In this document: piece by piece, positions 10,627-22,643 of the stretch
Layout of the letters: every line of letters starts with the position of its first letter
Numbering within the stretch: position 1 is the stretch's first letter
NCBI RefSeq assembly: GCF_030247195.1
Contig: NC_080672.1
Location: 160,511,167-160,575,166 of the forward strand
Direction of reading: 5' to 3'
DNA from: Topomyia yanbarensis
Lineage: Eukaryota; Arthropoda; Insecta; Diptera; Culicidae
DNA length: 64,000 nucleotides
Notes under the pieces: model-generated
Databases searched by the model: none
What the model saw: the letters and a program-made list of their open reading frames with translations, nothing else
Told to the model about the DNA's origin: nothing
Position numbers and translations under genes: made by a program

Positions 10627-10978
10627 GTCCTTTTTGCAGCCATCGACCGAGAGCCTAGTCCCAGCCAAAACATTGCGCTCGCCTTTGAAGGACTTCCCCC
10701 GGTACTCGTTGGCGGAGGTTCAGTTCAAATCGCAACGCCAGACGGGATACAACGCGCACAACAAACATTACACATATACACATAGACAGTGCAGAAAACA
10801 CCAAGCCACTTCCTTCATCGCTATCCACTTGCTACCGACCAGGCAACTTCCGCCGACGTCACGCGTATCACCTATCAGAAATACCCATCCAAACACTACC
10901 AACTCACTAGAAATACCGCCCACAACCACCTCATAAACCACGAAATATACGGCGATCCTTTACCTTCAAACCGTGCAA
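10623..10978 (+). other. Possible 5' exon of a host gene
   Basis: This unique stretch begins at the initiator-like ACATTC and ends at GCAA|GTGAGAC, a fair donor at 10978/10979. It has overlapping open frames (10549-10785 and 10577-10936) but no recognisable domain, and Thr/Pro/His-rich translations suggest 5' UTR rather than coding sequence. The next 400 bp (GTCGTCGTCGTTGCTGCCGC, then many GTTG/GATG phrases) are also unique and could be further exon or intron. On this reading the gene would run rightward. Confidence 0.25.
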
Positions 10979-11369
10979 GTGAGACTCGGCAAAGAAGAAA
11001 AGTTTTGAGTTTAGCATATTTGTTTGTGCATGCCTCGTCGCTATCGCCGTCGTCGTCGTTGCTGCCGCGCCGTTTTCGTCATCGCTTTTCCCGCCTGTTC
11101 GGTCGCGTTGCTCTAGAATTAATTGTATAGTGGTGGTTCCCATCGATTCCACGTTTGATTTCTGCTGGAGGACCATAATTGACAATTTTCCTTCTCGTCA
11201 ATGATGTTGATGATTGTTCCGGTGGCCTAACAGTACAGTTTGCTTCTCGACAGTGTTGGTGTCGTTTTGGGCTCGTCATGTTGCGCTTATTATTTGATGA
11301 TAAAGTTACGATATTAGGTGAATCAAACAGCAGAAGTGTTACGGTGAAGTGTAACAGTGCACAGTGTCC

Positions 11370-12695
11370 CCAATCCAGAATTTAGGATGACAAAAATATT
11401 TGTGACAAATCTACTGGTTCTAGAGCTTTTCTCTCTTGGAAACAAATAATTTGTGTCAATTGAGGTATATCTTGAGGTAGGTGACATTAGGGTGACCCTA
11501 ATTGTTAGTATAATCTGAAAATTATTTTCGAAATAAGATAAGCTAGAATAATCAAGTACTCCGCTATATTGTAGTACAACCTTTTAAAAGCAACTATGCT
11601 GAAGATGTTATATTTGCAACTTTGATGGTTTTAATTTTGCAGTAATTTGAAAGTTGTGTATTAGTATTTATAATTGCAGATTTAGCTCATTTCGTTCAAA
11701 AGTTATGAGCATTTAGTTGAGAACCACCACAAAAATTTCATAGTCATTAATAGGTGCATTAATGCGGTCCAGGCGGATCTCAATACGACTACAACTAAAA
11801 CCACTATTCCGCTACTGTTTTTTTTTTGCGGCAAGCGGATTCTAATACGATTACATAAAGAACAAAAATTGAGCGTATCTTTCGCCACGCTCGGGAATGG
11901 TTTGGGAAAGTTTTTCGCTTCCGATGTGAATTTCGACATGGCCGCCTCTGAAAAAAACTATTCGCTATACTCGGACAGCTTTGTTGAAGATTTTATTTAT
12001 CTATCTGATCTTATTCTAAGGATAGTTGCTAGGTTACAATGACAGTTTTACTTCTGATAGTACGATCAGTGTTTATTTTCACAATATTCAAACTAAAATG
12101 AAATTAGTTAAATGAAAATATCCTCTGAGAGTTTCTCTCGTCATATACTATCAATTTCTATTTCTATTCAATTCCTCAAAATGTACTATTTCTTTCGAAT
12201 GCAACAAGAAGGAATGAATTTCACTTGCTCCATTTTGAGATGTCAACATTTGTAAAAGAGGTGTTTTTTTTATTAAAAATGCTCATAACTCTTGAACTAA
12301 ATGAGCTATCCCTAATCTGCATTCATAAATAATATTCGCCTCGATGTAAAAATATATTATTTGAATTTTTTCACGAAAAAGCTGATTTCTTAGCGACTCC
12401 CTATTATACAACATTCTAATAGCTGTAAAAGTAAAACCAATAAAGTTACAAATATTACATCCTCAGCAAAGTAGCTTGCAAAAGCTTGTAGTAAGAGTTT
12501 GCGGAACATTTGATTACTCTATCTCATTTTATTTCGAAAATAATTTTCGGATAATACAAAGAATTTGGACCACCCTTATGTCACCAATCTCAAAAGATGC
12601 CTCAATTGACGCAGATTATTTGATTCGGCGATATATGAGCTCAATAACCTGATATTTTGATACAAATATTTTTGTTATACTAAATTGTGGATTGG
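11370..12695. mobile_element. 1.3 kb foldback element
   Basis: Outer ends CCAATCCAGAATTTAG (11370) and CTAAATTGTGGATTGG (12680-12695) are inverted. The arms 11370-11715 and 12272-12695 share in opposite order ATTTGTG(T)CAATTGAGG, GGTGACAT(T)AGGGTG, ATTATTTTCGAAATA(A), TGCTGA(A/G)GATGT, GATTTAGCTCAT and GTTATGAGCATTT. The central 550 bp has no coding content; the minus frame at 11703-11939 is a chance frame. No TSD was identified. Confidence 0.65.
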
Positions 12696-13852
12696 ACTTT
12701 GTCAGGAAGTAAGTCAAAATAGTGTGAGCTCATGCCGTGTTTGCAACATACAAATTGTGCAAAGTCGGCTATCTCGATGGATATGAGATTATTGTTCTAC
12801 AACTACTGCACATGGGGATCATGTTTGAATTGGATAAAACAAACTGATTGGACATCTCAGCGGCTCTAGTTATACCGCAGTAACAAGGCAAGAGAAGAGG
12901 TAGTTTTGATTAGGATACGGATGATGAAAAATATATATATTGTACAGAATTACAATTCTTAAGTAGTGAGGTATTTCTAGTGCTATATGAGTCACCCGCT
13001 GCTTCACAGGAAATAATAGGATATAAAATAAAGATTGATGCTCGAGACGTTCGGTTTAACAGTGATCTGCTACTTGGGCCTTTATACGGCCATCACCTAC
13101 CAAGTTGAGTAACTAATGATGTTAGCTGCCGTCACATAAATCCAACATAGTGTATTAGCTTTGTTGAACACAATATAATATAGAACACCTTGGAAAAGGC
13201 GTCAATTGAATCCTGAATCGTTGAACCCAATGATTGATGGACTTCAAGTGGTTCGAGCGAAGTTTATTGTTGTAAGTTTCGGTAGTTTTGTTAATTTTTT
13301 GCCAGCTTTAATATGGAGAAGGTATTTACCTTATGTATCAGTTGAGGTACATTTAATATGTCAATTGATTTGTGCTGAACTATTGAGTTTTAAAGAAAAA
13401 TAAAAATGCTTAGCTTTTGAATTTTATGTGGGCAGTCCCGCGAGCGTACAGCAAACAGGTTTAAATTCTTAGTATGGCCGAAGATTAGTAAGCTAAAATG
13501 TTTCGATTCTACTTTCGCCGATTTTTTTGTTTTTCCCGTTCTCTATCCAAAAAATTCAAACAAAATTATGTTTTCTAATCTCATTGAAGAAATGCTCTAT
13601 TCGATATTTCTACAATTCGACAAGATGAAAGTTTTCGTATGGATGAAAAAACGCTTTTAATCCATCTAACAGTGTGATGATGCATTTATTATATTTATTA
13701 TCACTCACTTCGGATATTATATCGACTGAAAACCTTTAGAACAGGATGTTTCACGATGATTTTGATAACACATACGACATGGGAAAATGGCAGGATTCAG
13801 AAAAACGCTCAAATCAGCTTGGGACTAAACCAAATCAAAACTAAAGCGAAAG
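12696..13852. other. No gene recognised
   Basis: Mostly AT-rich. The 65-codon plus frame at 13206-13403 has no recognisable motif. No paired repeat ends were found. Confidence 0.5.
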
Positions 13853-13940
13853 TACGTTAAGCATAATGGACGTTTGGCAATACTATACGTTAGTCATAAT
13901 GGACGATTGGTATAATGTACGTTAGTCATAATAGACGACA
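13853..13940 (-). repeat. ATAATGGACGTT / TACGTTAG(T)CAT tandem repeat
   Basis: GTACGTTAAGCATAATGGAC, TACGTTAGTCATAATGGACG and TACGTTAGTCATAATAGACG follow one another. The inverted form (TCGTCCATTATACCAATCGT, ACATTATGCCTAACGTTCAT) occurs at 20865-20970. These are presumably the subterminal repeats of one element family. Confidence 0.5.
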
Positions 13941-14103
13941 GGCTTAATTCATTAAATTCACTATAATATAAAAGTATCGCAACGCCTTGTTTATTGTAGA
14001 GAGTTTTTTTTGGGTAAAAAACTACACTTTGCTATAGCATGTCTTCGTATAACTTTATCAAGAGACAGCAATACCATGCGAGATATTTATCCATTTTAAG
14101 TAT

Positions 14104-14152
14104 TTTTTTTGTTGGAGACGAACCACTGCGACCAGTATTTAGATCTGTTGTG
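14104..14152 (+). pseudogene. Fragment matching the 39.7 kb secreted-protein exon
   Basis: TTTTGTTGGAGACGAACCAC, then TGCGACCAGTATTTAGAT and TTGTGGT, correspond to 39759-39805 (TGCGACTAGTATTTAAAGAT, TTGTGGT), with about four differences over 47 bp including a one-base deletion that breaks the frame. Sequence on either side does not match that exon. It is best read as a broken duplicate of the exon segment encoding VGDEPLR; a shared small repeat is the alternative. Confidence 0.45.
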
Positions 14153-15158
14153 GTCACCATTTTAAGTATAGAATTATTTTTATTTTTACCGTGGATGAGC
14201 AATGGACATTAACTCAATAAAAAGTATATTGAAGGGTATAGCAGAAAAATTGTTTGAGTAAATCCAGCCTGAAGTAATATTTTACTTGGCTGGTTTAAAA
14301 TCATATTTTTAGATAAAATATATGAATAATTAAAATTATATTGATGGTGCTGAAATGAAATCTGCATGGAACTTGTCGTAAAGGCTTCTGAACATATTAG
14401 AAGCCGAAAATGGTACCATTACAATCCAAATAAATTGGCTCAAATTGAACTCTCCCCACGTAGTTCGGAGATTAAGCAACACGTATAAAAACTGTTATAA
14501 GTGTTTTGTACAATATGTTTATTTTTTCCTGGGACGTTTTACCATACTGAACTAGATCTTGTCCCGCCTAATTCGGGGTCGTCTCGTCATTGTAGAATAG
14601 TTTCTTCAAAAATAGTAATGCTGTGAAGGTAGAAGTTTTCGATATGTTCTTGTGTTAATTTGTGTTGTTGTGTTAATTTGCGGATTTCTAGCGCTTCAGA
14701 TGTACTTTCTGTGACTTTCTTGATTAAACATTAGGCAGAATTCCAAGAAGCCCGTTATCGGCATCAGCTCATCGATGGAATTTCGTGTTTGGCGACACTT
14801 ACGCTCAAAATTTTTTGAAAAAATGGGGAGGCCCACCAATTTTCAAGAGTGCTGATTCAGTCCAAGAAGTTGAATTAAAATAAATATTTCGTAAACATTT
14901 TTGCATGTTAAGGAAATATTCCTTCTTATAAATGGTTGCCTTTGATTCCCACTTGAAATCATTTGCCAATGTATATGATTTCTTGTCGTGCAGGTCAGAA
15001 AGGATTGATGACTTTAAATATTCCATCTATTTCGTAAAATTGCTCGCAACACACCTTTCTGAACATTTCTCTATTAAATCACAAAGATGATTTCTTGTAA
15101 CTATGGTAACAGTTCCGCCCTATGCTGAAAAATATACAATTTGATTTCGATTAGGGTT
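14153..15158. other. No gene recognised
   Basis: AT-rich. The minus frame at 14805-15026 is Lys/Ser/Asn-rich without a motif. No repeat partner was noticed within the window. Confidence 0.5.
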
Positions 15159-15218
15159 TTTTTACATTCCTTACAAAAGAAATGTATAGGATTCGCTCAA
15201 ACTTTGAAAACTTTTTCC

Positions 15219-15319
15219 GAGGCCCGGAGGGCCGTGTCTCATATACCAATCGACTCAGCTCGACAAATTGAGACAATGTCTGTATGTGTGTGTGTGTATG
15301 TGTGTATGTATGTATGTAC
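15219..15319 (+). repeat. GAGGCCCGGAGGGCC motif with TG tract
   Basis: GAGGCCCGGAGGGCCGTGTC, then TCATATACCAATCGACTCAG and CTCGAC, are followed by a (TGTG/TATG)n tract. It is the best-preserved of five copies in the window together with 43972-44072. Downstream, the phrase GGCTGAACCGATCTTAATGA is also a typical partner. Confidence 0.7.
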
Positions 15320-16204
15320 AAAATGTCATGTAATTATCTCAGCAATGGCTGAACCGATCTTAATGAAATTAGTTTCAAATGAAGGGCCTAACGTTTCCAT
15401 TTGACACTATTATTTTTGATTTTCGATATGTTGTTTACTTTCTGAGATATGGGTGATTTTGTACTAAATCGCGGCAGGTTTTTTGCAAATAACTTTCAAA
15501 CGATACAATATTGTATATAAACTGCACACAAATAGAAAGCTTGTAAAAATACCTTTCTAACAAGCTATAGATTGCCAAAATCCGTGCACGAGCGGCGGAG
15601 ATATTAAACATTTTGTATTTTTAGTCCTCGCTTACCAATTTCCTCTAATTAAAAATGAGATTGTTTCATATAGAGTATTGCTTTACTGGTGTTTTAGGGG
15701 CAAAACTAAACCGATTTTGAATATCGGGGTATGAAAACACATCTACGTGATTCAAGGAATTCGATGTTGAGAACATTTTGTGAATTACCTTTATAATAAA
15801 TGAACTATTTCTCAAAAATCAATATATAAGTTCACTTCAAAGACAAAATAATGCGTTGATAAAGAAACAGTGAGTTCTAGTATTTATTCCTTGGATTAGG
15901 CATTGCGTTCAATCATGAGGTATATGTTGGGTGGTATATCAATACACAGATCAACAAGTAATTCACCTAGTAGTGAGATATAAGATTTCTAATATAATTA
16001 TACTTGTGGCGTCAACGAAAGCAACTGTAACAAGCCCAAAAATCTAGCGAAAAATTTAGCTCTTTAGGTTTAGGTTATACTGGTTATGGCGCAAAAATTA
16101 CTACTTACATTATTTATGATAAGAATGTAAGAAATCAATATATCATAATAATATACCTATAAAAATAATGTCACTGCATTAACCATCATTTGCCATTCCT
16201 CACA

Positions 16205-16232
16205 CGCCCCCCCCCCCCATCTCTCTCTCTAT

Positions 16233-16274
<42 letters not shown>

Positions 16275-16291
16275 CTCTCTCTATCTCTCTT
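16205..16291 (+). repeat. C run and CT microsatellite
   Basis: A run of C residues, then CTCTCT repeats broken by ATCC and TTTT. The matching tract in copy B (44963-45046) differs in length, as expected for a fast-mutating microsatellite. Confidence 0.85.
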
Positions 16292-16601
16292 CTATCGCAT
16301 CTATCCAGCTATTTCTGTATCCATTTCTAAGTTGCGTGATAAGATCTTCTGCCAATCTTAAATATTTATTAATTGTAATTGCGAAGGTTTGAGAAAACAA
16401 AGCTATTTTTTTCTGTTGCTACATCAATTCAACTTTAATTCAATTGTATTCAAAGCCTGTATCTACACTATAATTAAGGAAATTCATGGCTATATCAGAA
16501 AAATATTTGGCTTAACTGGGAATATGAAAGTTTGACAATGAAAGTTTTCAAAAGAGACATTCCACGTGCGATATTTATACTATTCGTATCTCTATTGAAT
16601 T

Positions 16602-17126
16602 TTGAATGAAACATATGCTCAAAGACTGAAAGCTGAAGCCAGCAGGATTGGACTTTCCATCAACGTTTCGAAGACAAAATACATGAGAGGAAGAGGTTCT
16701 AGAGACGACAATGTGAATCTCCCATCCCGAGTTCGGATTGACGGTGACGAAATCGAGATGGTCGACGAATTCATGTATTTGGGCTCACTGGTAACCGACG
16801 ACAATGATAACAGCAGAGAAATTCAGAGACGGATCTTAGTGGGAAATTGCGCCTACTTTGGACTCCAGAGGACGCTCCGGTCGAACAAAATTCGTTGCCG
16901 CACGAAGTTGATTATCTTCAAGACGCTGATTAGATCGGCCTCTACGGCCACGAGACCTGGACTATGCTCGTGGAGAACCAACGCGCCCTTGGAGTTTCGA
17001 ACGAAAGGTGTTGCGTACCATCTATGGTGGCGTGCAGATGGAAGACGGAACGTTGCGCAGGCGAATAAACCATGAGTTGTATCAGCTGCACATGCGTTGT
17101 ATTGGTACGAACTTTCATGAAAAATA
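16602..17126 (+). pseudogene. RTE-like reverse transcriptase C-terminal remnant, copy A
   Basis: The translation carries the non-LTR pattern that follows the RT catalytic core: IGLSINVSKTKYM, then DGDEIEMVDEFMYLGSLVTD, EIQRRI, AYFGLQRTLRSNKI and RTKL, then TLIRS. After this the frame is lost: compared with copy B, four bases (TGGT) are missing before CCTCTACGGCC and one T is missing in GAGTTTTCGAACG. The expected LYGHETWTML and FERKVLRTIYGG are therefore recovered only in other frames. The polymerase core (YADD) upstream is absent. The assignment to the RTE/BovB-like group rests on these motifs from memory and is not exact. The start is a non-ATG codon and has no meaning. Confidence 0.75.
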
Positions 17127-18429
17127 ACGAATCGAAGACCAAAAATATCCACAAATTAGATCCAGGAAAAGAAGTCTCCCAAAGTACTCACTCTCGATGG
17201 GGGATGCAACTACAATGTGTCTTCTAACTTATCGTCGTCCATATTTGGATATACTGAGTAGTTTGAACCATTTCTTTTTCACAGTATTGGTCTGTATAGG
17301 ACTTATTTATCCATATTTCCTGCACGAGAATTCCGAACGAAACAATATGAAAGCTATGAGGATGAATGGAAAGAGACTGCATTGCAATCAACTGAATGCA
17401 CGGCTTTTATGCTATCGACATAGCCTAGACATTTCACACTATTTACGTCAATGCAAATGAAAACTTTGAAATATCTACCTGTCTCATTCACGAATCGCAT
17501 TCTGTCGTTCTCTGTTCAAGGGGCTTGAAAGCACATGTGACCTTGTCTCACTATACTATATTCAATTGCGCGTTAAAATACTGGACCAGTAAATTCAATT
17601 CTGTACATAAATCTTTTATTCGGGAATATGTGACCAAAAAGTAAACTTCGAATTCCAAAGCAAGTTGAACGTTCCAGGTTCCTGATAACTAATTAAGGTC
17701 CAACAATAAAGTAGAAACACCAGATAATATTAAAACGACGCTGTCAAGTAAAGAAGCATGAAAACAAAAAGAATAGAACCAAAAAAAATGGAAGCCATAG
17801 AAAGTCCATTGCATATTTATTAGCCTTTTCTCAGAAGATGGGATTTTCAAAAACATTTCAAAACTTTCTGTTGCAATGGTTCTCAAATTCGTACAATCCG
17901 GTTTATTCATTTACTTTATTCAAACATGTTTTTAGCTTCAAATATATGACCATTTCATTTTAATTAAGTATTTCATTCCGCATCTTTTTATTCGTTATGT
18001 TCATCTGCGTTCATTTTACTTATTTTATTCGTATCATTCTTTGGATTCACTCTGATCAGTTTATTCTTTTTGTGCATTTTACTCATATCATTCATTGTTT
18101 TCATTGTATGCATTTTATTCATTTTGTTCAGTTTCTTCATTTTAATAATCCGACTACTTTAATCAGTTTTAATCATTTCATCCAAATAATTTATTTGTTT
18201 CAATTTATTTCTTTATATTAATTTATAACCTTTTACCATTGCTCAATTTTTCATTTTAATCAATGCTTTTAATTCTGCTCATTTTTATCACTTCAGCTCA
18301 TTTTGTTTATTTGATTCGTTTGTTTTATTTATGCATTTCATTTATTTTTTACTTTATTCATTTTGTTCATCCATTCTTTTTATTCATTTGATCCATTTCA
18401 TTAATTTGATTCATTGCATTCACTGGATG

Positions 18430-18662
18430 AATTAAATCAATTCCATTCATTTAATTCATTTGATTCATTTAATTAATTTGATTAATTTGATTCATGTGAT
18501 TCGTGTGATTAATTTGATTCATTTGATTCATATGATTCATTTGATTCATTTGATTAATTTGATTCATTTGATTCATTTGATTCGTGTGATTCATTTGATT
18601 CATTTGATTCATTTGATTCATTTGATTCATTTGATTCGCTTGATTCGCTTGATTCATTTAAT
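18430..18662 (+). repeat. ATTCATTTG minisatellite, copy A
   Basis: About 25 units of a 9 bp repeat (ATTCATTTG with variants AATT, GTGT, GCTT). Because 9 is a multiple of three, both strands stay open: plus gives Ile-His-Leu repeats and minus gives Asn-Gln-Met repeats. These frames come from the repeat and are not genes. The neighbouring 17940-18430 is an older, degenerate version (TTCATTTT-rich). Confidence 0.8.
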
Positions 18663-19103
18663 TTATTTTATTCATTTCATTCATATCTTTAATTTTATGC
18701 ATTTCATGTTCAGTCATTCGTTTTATTTCATTCAATTTGTTAGTATGAGTCAATTCATTGAATTATTCTTATAACTATTTCTAAATATAATCTTAATTTT
18801 TATGTAATAACCTAATCTAATTTGATTCGCGTATATTATAATTTTGATTTCCATAAATTTTTCTACTCATTTTATGAATTTAAAAACCTATTGTTTCATT
18901 TCTTGCTTTACTTTTTTATTTCGGTCGTTTTGTTGATTTCTATAATTTATTCAGTTTATTCGAGATTTTATTCGTGCAAGACTAGAAACTGTTTTCATCC
19001 CACCTCTAGTTGGGTGCCTACTTCTCGCGAGTTCTGCAAACTAATCCAATAGTAAAATGTGTAAGAAATGTCTCATCTCACTGCTAGGTGGATTAAATCG
19101 GTT

Positions 19104-19432
19104 TTTGCTAATAAAATTGCGGAATTGCTATTTTGCGAGAAAAATTCTGCCGTTTTTTGAGTAGAAAGCCCTCTTAATTAAAAAATTGTCCCGAAAACTC
19201 AACGTAGGGGTTAGGCATTTTTAACATAGAATGTGTATACAAAGAGACGTTCCATAAAAAGCTTCGTCACCGAGTCGCTTGTAGATATTTTTGCATGAAA
19301 AATTACAGAATGTTATTGAAATCATGTAGTGAAATGTACAAAAGTTTTGATCAAATCGCTTCACCCATCTTTCTAAAAAAATTGGCAAAGAACTGATTTT
19401 TTTAACGCTGAAACCCTTACACACCCCCTCCC
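19104..19432. other. No gene recognised
   Basis: Unique to copy A's right flank. A 67-codon minus frame at 19221-19424 has no motif. Confidence 0.5.
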
Positions 19433-19436
19433 TTAA

Positions 19437-20263
19437 GGAGGGCGTCTGGTGTAGAGGGCAAAAATAATCGACTTCTTTTTTATCCGCTTAATTGTTAGTT
19501 TTGAACCTCTAGAAAGGACTCCCCAATCTCGGTGGCCATGCTGAATATCTTTTGTCTTAAACAGCCATGCATTCCATGCGCGAATTTGCTATAACACACG
19601 GAGATTTCAATCTATCGGCAACAATTTTCGACAAACGGACAGCGATAAAAATACAGTGTAAACATGACACTCTAAACTACTTCTACCTAAATTTTCAAGA
19701 GCAAAATACACAATGGGTCATTTCTACAGCGTTTTTTCCGCGATGCAATTTGATGTGGCACACTCTTTAATGGCGAAACCGCGTTTTTCAAATTGGCGAA
19801 CACGATAACTCATGCCTAATATGTGTAACTCTTGATGAACCACAGAAAGCTGAATAATTTTTTTTTTCTCCCTATTATTTAGAAGAAAAATGAGCGAATT
19901 TTACAGTAAAATATAAGATTTTCGGTTTTTTATGAAGACATTTTCCGAAACTGGAACTTTTTTCTATTTTTTGTGGTTCATCGATTAACTACCAGTCTAA
20001 GCTTTAGAAAACTTATTGAATTTTCCGTATCAGACAACTTTATCGAGTGTTCGCCGAGACACTCCTCGACTTGGAAATGGTTGGACGTCTGCTCTTGGAA
20101 CGCTCGTATGCGTGGCTCTGTGTGGGTGAAAATATATATTTTCGTGCACAATGAATGTATAAAGAGATCCTAACATTACACAAAAGATCTATTGTTGTTT
20201 CGCCTTCAAAATCGTAAGACAAAATAACTTTTGTTTTGAGAACTGTACACCAGACGCTCCCCT
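19437..20263. mobile_element. 827 bp TTAA-flanked MITE
   Basis: The left end GGAGGGCGTCTGGTGTA and the reverse complement of the right end, AGGGGAGCGTCTGGTGTA, share GCGTCTGGTGTA. TTAA lies immediately outside both (19433-19436 and 20264-20267), the target used by piggyBac-like transposases. No transposase remnant is readable; the 67-codon frames at 19567-19770 and 19973-20173 show no motif. It is therefore presumed non-autonomous. Confidence 0.6.
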
Positions 20264-20267
20264 TTAA

Positions 20268-20864
20268 CTCTCAATGTTTGAGGATAAAATATACGACAAA
20301 AAGAAGCTGAAATTGGTCAAATTAAACCTCTTGTAACGTGGGTGAACACAACATTTAAAAACCTGTAATCTGTCAAAGGATATGGAAATCATCACACTAC
20401 AAAATAAAACAGTGATAACTTAATATGAGTTTTTTGACGTTTGATCGGGTTTGAATTAATCTACTCCTCGTTGTCTCGTATCAGACAGTTTTCGTACTTA
20501 TGTATTTTATTAACTCAATAATATAATCATCGAACTGCTATAAGCTATAAAGCCAGAATTGCTACTTGTGGCGTTATTCATACCTTAATACACGAGATTG
20601 AACTTAAATAAGAATGTTGAGCCTTTTTTAGTCAAGTGCAATTTATTGGTTGTACGTCGAGAAATTAACGCAAGTTGAGTCTCCCGCATGCCAAGTCGTC
20701 TGCTTCTTTTATTCGAGCGAAAAATTCAACAAGTACAACAGAACAAAACGCTGATCGAGTTCAATCAGCTTCCAGAGTAAATCTACAGCACCAAATAAAG
20801 TACAAACATTCAACATCTTACCACCCGAGGCCACCACCGCCGAAAAAAGGTTTTGTTAAGTGGT
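20268..20864. other. No convincing gene; one 30-codon ATG frame
   Basis: An ATG at 20689 opens a 30-codon frame (MPSRLLLLFERK... ending QLPE) in a slightly GC-richer patch that contains CCACCCGAGGCCACCACCGC. Without splice sites or a homologue it cannot be called a gene. Confidence 0.3.
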
Positions 20865-20970
20865 ACATGATAATGTATACCTATCGTCCATTATACCAAT
20901 CGTACATTATGCCTAACGTTCATTATTCTCACCATACGTATGTCAAACGTCTGTATGCCTAACGTATTTA
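20865..20970 (+). repeat. ATTATGCCTAACGT repeat (inverted partner 13853)
   Basis: TCGTCCATTATACCAATCGT, ACATTATGCCTAACGTTCAT and TATGCCTAACGTATTTACGC recur here and match the reverse complement of 13853-13940. Confidence 0.5.
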
Positions 20971-21235
20971 CGCCTCATTGGGTTCACACAGAGATGACAT
21001 AGCGTATTTGGGTAGTCGATTGCCTTATGTGCAGTTTATCTGGGTTCGGTTCACTAACCCCGCAAATAGGGTTAGAAATTTGAAAGCTCTTATAGATAAA
21101 TGTAAATAAAAATCATCCTAATATATCTAGCAATTGCGCTATTACCTACATTTAGGCAACCGCCTTCAGCTCTGAAATGATTTCGCTTGGATTTGACAAC
21201 GTTATGCACATAGTGACTTCTGGAGAGTTAAATCT

Positions 21236-22643
21236 ACATTGAGATAATGTATTCATGCTACCAATAGGTTTCGTATGGAAAACTTTCGAAAAATATACAA
21301 TTTTTTGTACATATGATGAATTATTCGTAGTTCTATGGAAATGTTTTTATTTTTATTAAGAGTCTTTCGTAAAAACCACGAAACGACTTTCATAGGCTTA
21401 CTACGAATCTGTTTCATTAATCAAACGAATTGTTTGATGACGTTGACGACATAGTCGAAAGTCTTTCTAATATTTACGAGCATCTTTCGTAACGTGAACA
21501 ATTTTTTCCGAAAAATTCTCAAAATAATTATGCACAAAAAACTCATTTGGCGGGATTGGCCAATAAAAATCTTTTATTACTATGTACAGAAGTATTTATA
21601 ATGATTTGGGCTGTGCCCTATTTGGCCGATCACACTATCGAGTCTGTGCAGAAGGCGAAATATAAGGGTATTGTTTGGAATTTTATAAGCCTTGATCGAA
21701 AGCGAGTAGTTTGTACAGATCGAGGCATAGTATCAAAAATGATTACAATTAGTGTAAAAGAAAAGGGAAAAAATAAAGCATTTTTTTTGCTTCGACCGAG
21801 TGCAGGTCGAGTGACGATGACGGTTTCGATGATCATGATTTGATGATTACCGTATCGGTTGCGATTCGCCGCTGAGATGTTGGTTATTGCATCTGTGCGC
21901 AACCGCGGATAACACGCTGATGATTCTACACTCATATTCATCCGCGGATGCGAGCATTTTAGTGCTATCTAAATGGTTGGATTAGTTCATCTCAGGACCT
22001 AAAACATGGCGACTTAATGAACGAAAATTTTCGTAAATTTACATCTTTAGCGTACATTGCACGAATTTTATCGTCGAAGACCGAACTACGTAAATGCAGC
22101 CAAATGTTTCGTCATTTTACTAAAGGTTTGGGTATAGCACGAATATTTCGTCAGTCGCACGATTTCATTCCGTTCATCGAACAAAATGTTTGTGTTTAGT
22201 ACGAATATTTCGTCAGTCGCATGATTTCATTTCGATCAACGAACAAAATTATCGTATATTTTTTCATCCGATCTTTTATAATCGATGTTTTACAACATCG
22301 ATGTTTCTACATTAAAGAGATTGAAGTTATTTTAAATGTTCGTCAATATTGCTAACGGAGCTCCAAAATATTTATTCTCAAAAATAGTTACTACGAGAGT
22401 GAATGCAATTATCACATTGATTCTAGTACTCAATAGTGGTGAGCACATGGAAATGAAATTGATTTTTCCAGATCGATTACTTTTAAATTAAAAAAAAACG
22501 ATGTTTTCCCAATAGATCGAATGAAAAAATATTTGAACATTTACGTTCTACAAGTTGCCATGTTTTTAGGGAGTGAAATGAACGAAACCAACTAATTAAT
22601 TGTAAATAAATTTTCGTTCTATTTACAAATTTTTTTATCAGTC
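21236..22643. mobile_element. CACTGATA-family element, diverged copy
   Basis: The left part (21255-21540: TTTTTTGTACATATGATGAA, TTCGTAGTTCTATGGAAA, AACCACGAAACGACTTTC) is the reverse complement of the right end seen at 1-171 and 56880-57056. From 22017 it contains the TGAACGAAAATTTTCGTAAA, ACATTGCACGAATTTTATCG and ATCGATGTTTTACAACATCG phrases of the array at 50.6-52.2 kb. It ends near TTTTTTTATCAGT (22643). The termini are degenerate. The 98- and 103-codon frames at 21547-21941 lie in its middle and have no recognised domain. Confidence 0.5.

Larger units (their letters stand above)
15159..19103 (+). mobile_element. Composite repeat copy A (RTE-like remnant + minisatellite)
   Basis: This 3.9 kb block is matched along its whole length by 43912-48345 in the same orientation, from TTTTTACAT(T/C)CCTTACAAAA to GGTGGATTAAATCGGTTTTT. 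The contents in order are the GAGGCCCGGAGGGCC motif with TG tract, 1 kb of unassigned DNA, a CT tract, an RTE-like reverse transcriptase C-terminal remnant, 1.3 kb of T-rich DNA and a 9 bp minisatellite. Beyond either end the two copies diverge at once. That makes it a dispersed element or a segmental duplicate. Frame damage in the RT shows that it cannot mobilise itself. Confidence 0.7.

Noticed and set aside
16853..17154. Minus-strand frames opposite the RTE-like remnant
   Set aside because: Antisense shadows of the RT frame; the same occurs at 45513-45887.
18460..18774. Ile-His-Leu / Asn-Gln-Met repeat proteins
   Set aside because: They arise on both strands from a 9 bp minisatellite and change length between copies A and B.
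21547..21941. 98- and 103-codon overlapping frames on both strands
   Set aside because: Located mid-element in a CACTGATA-family copy, no motif, and the two strands are equally open.
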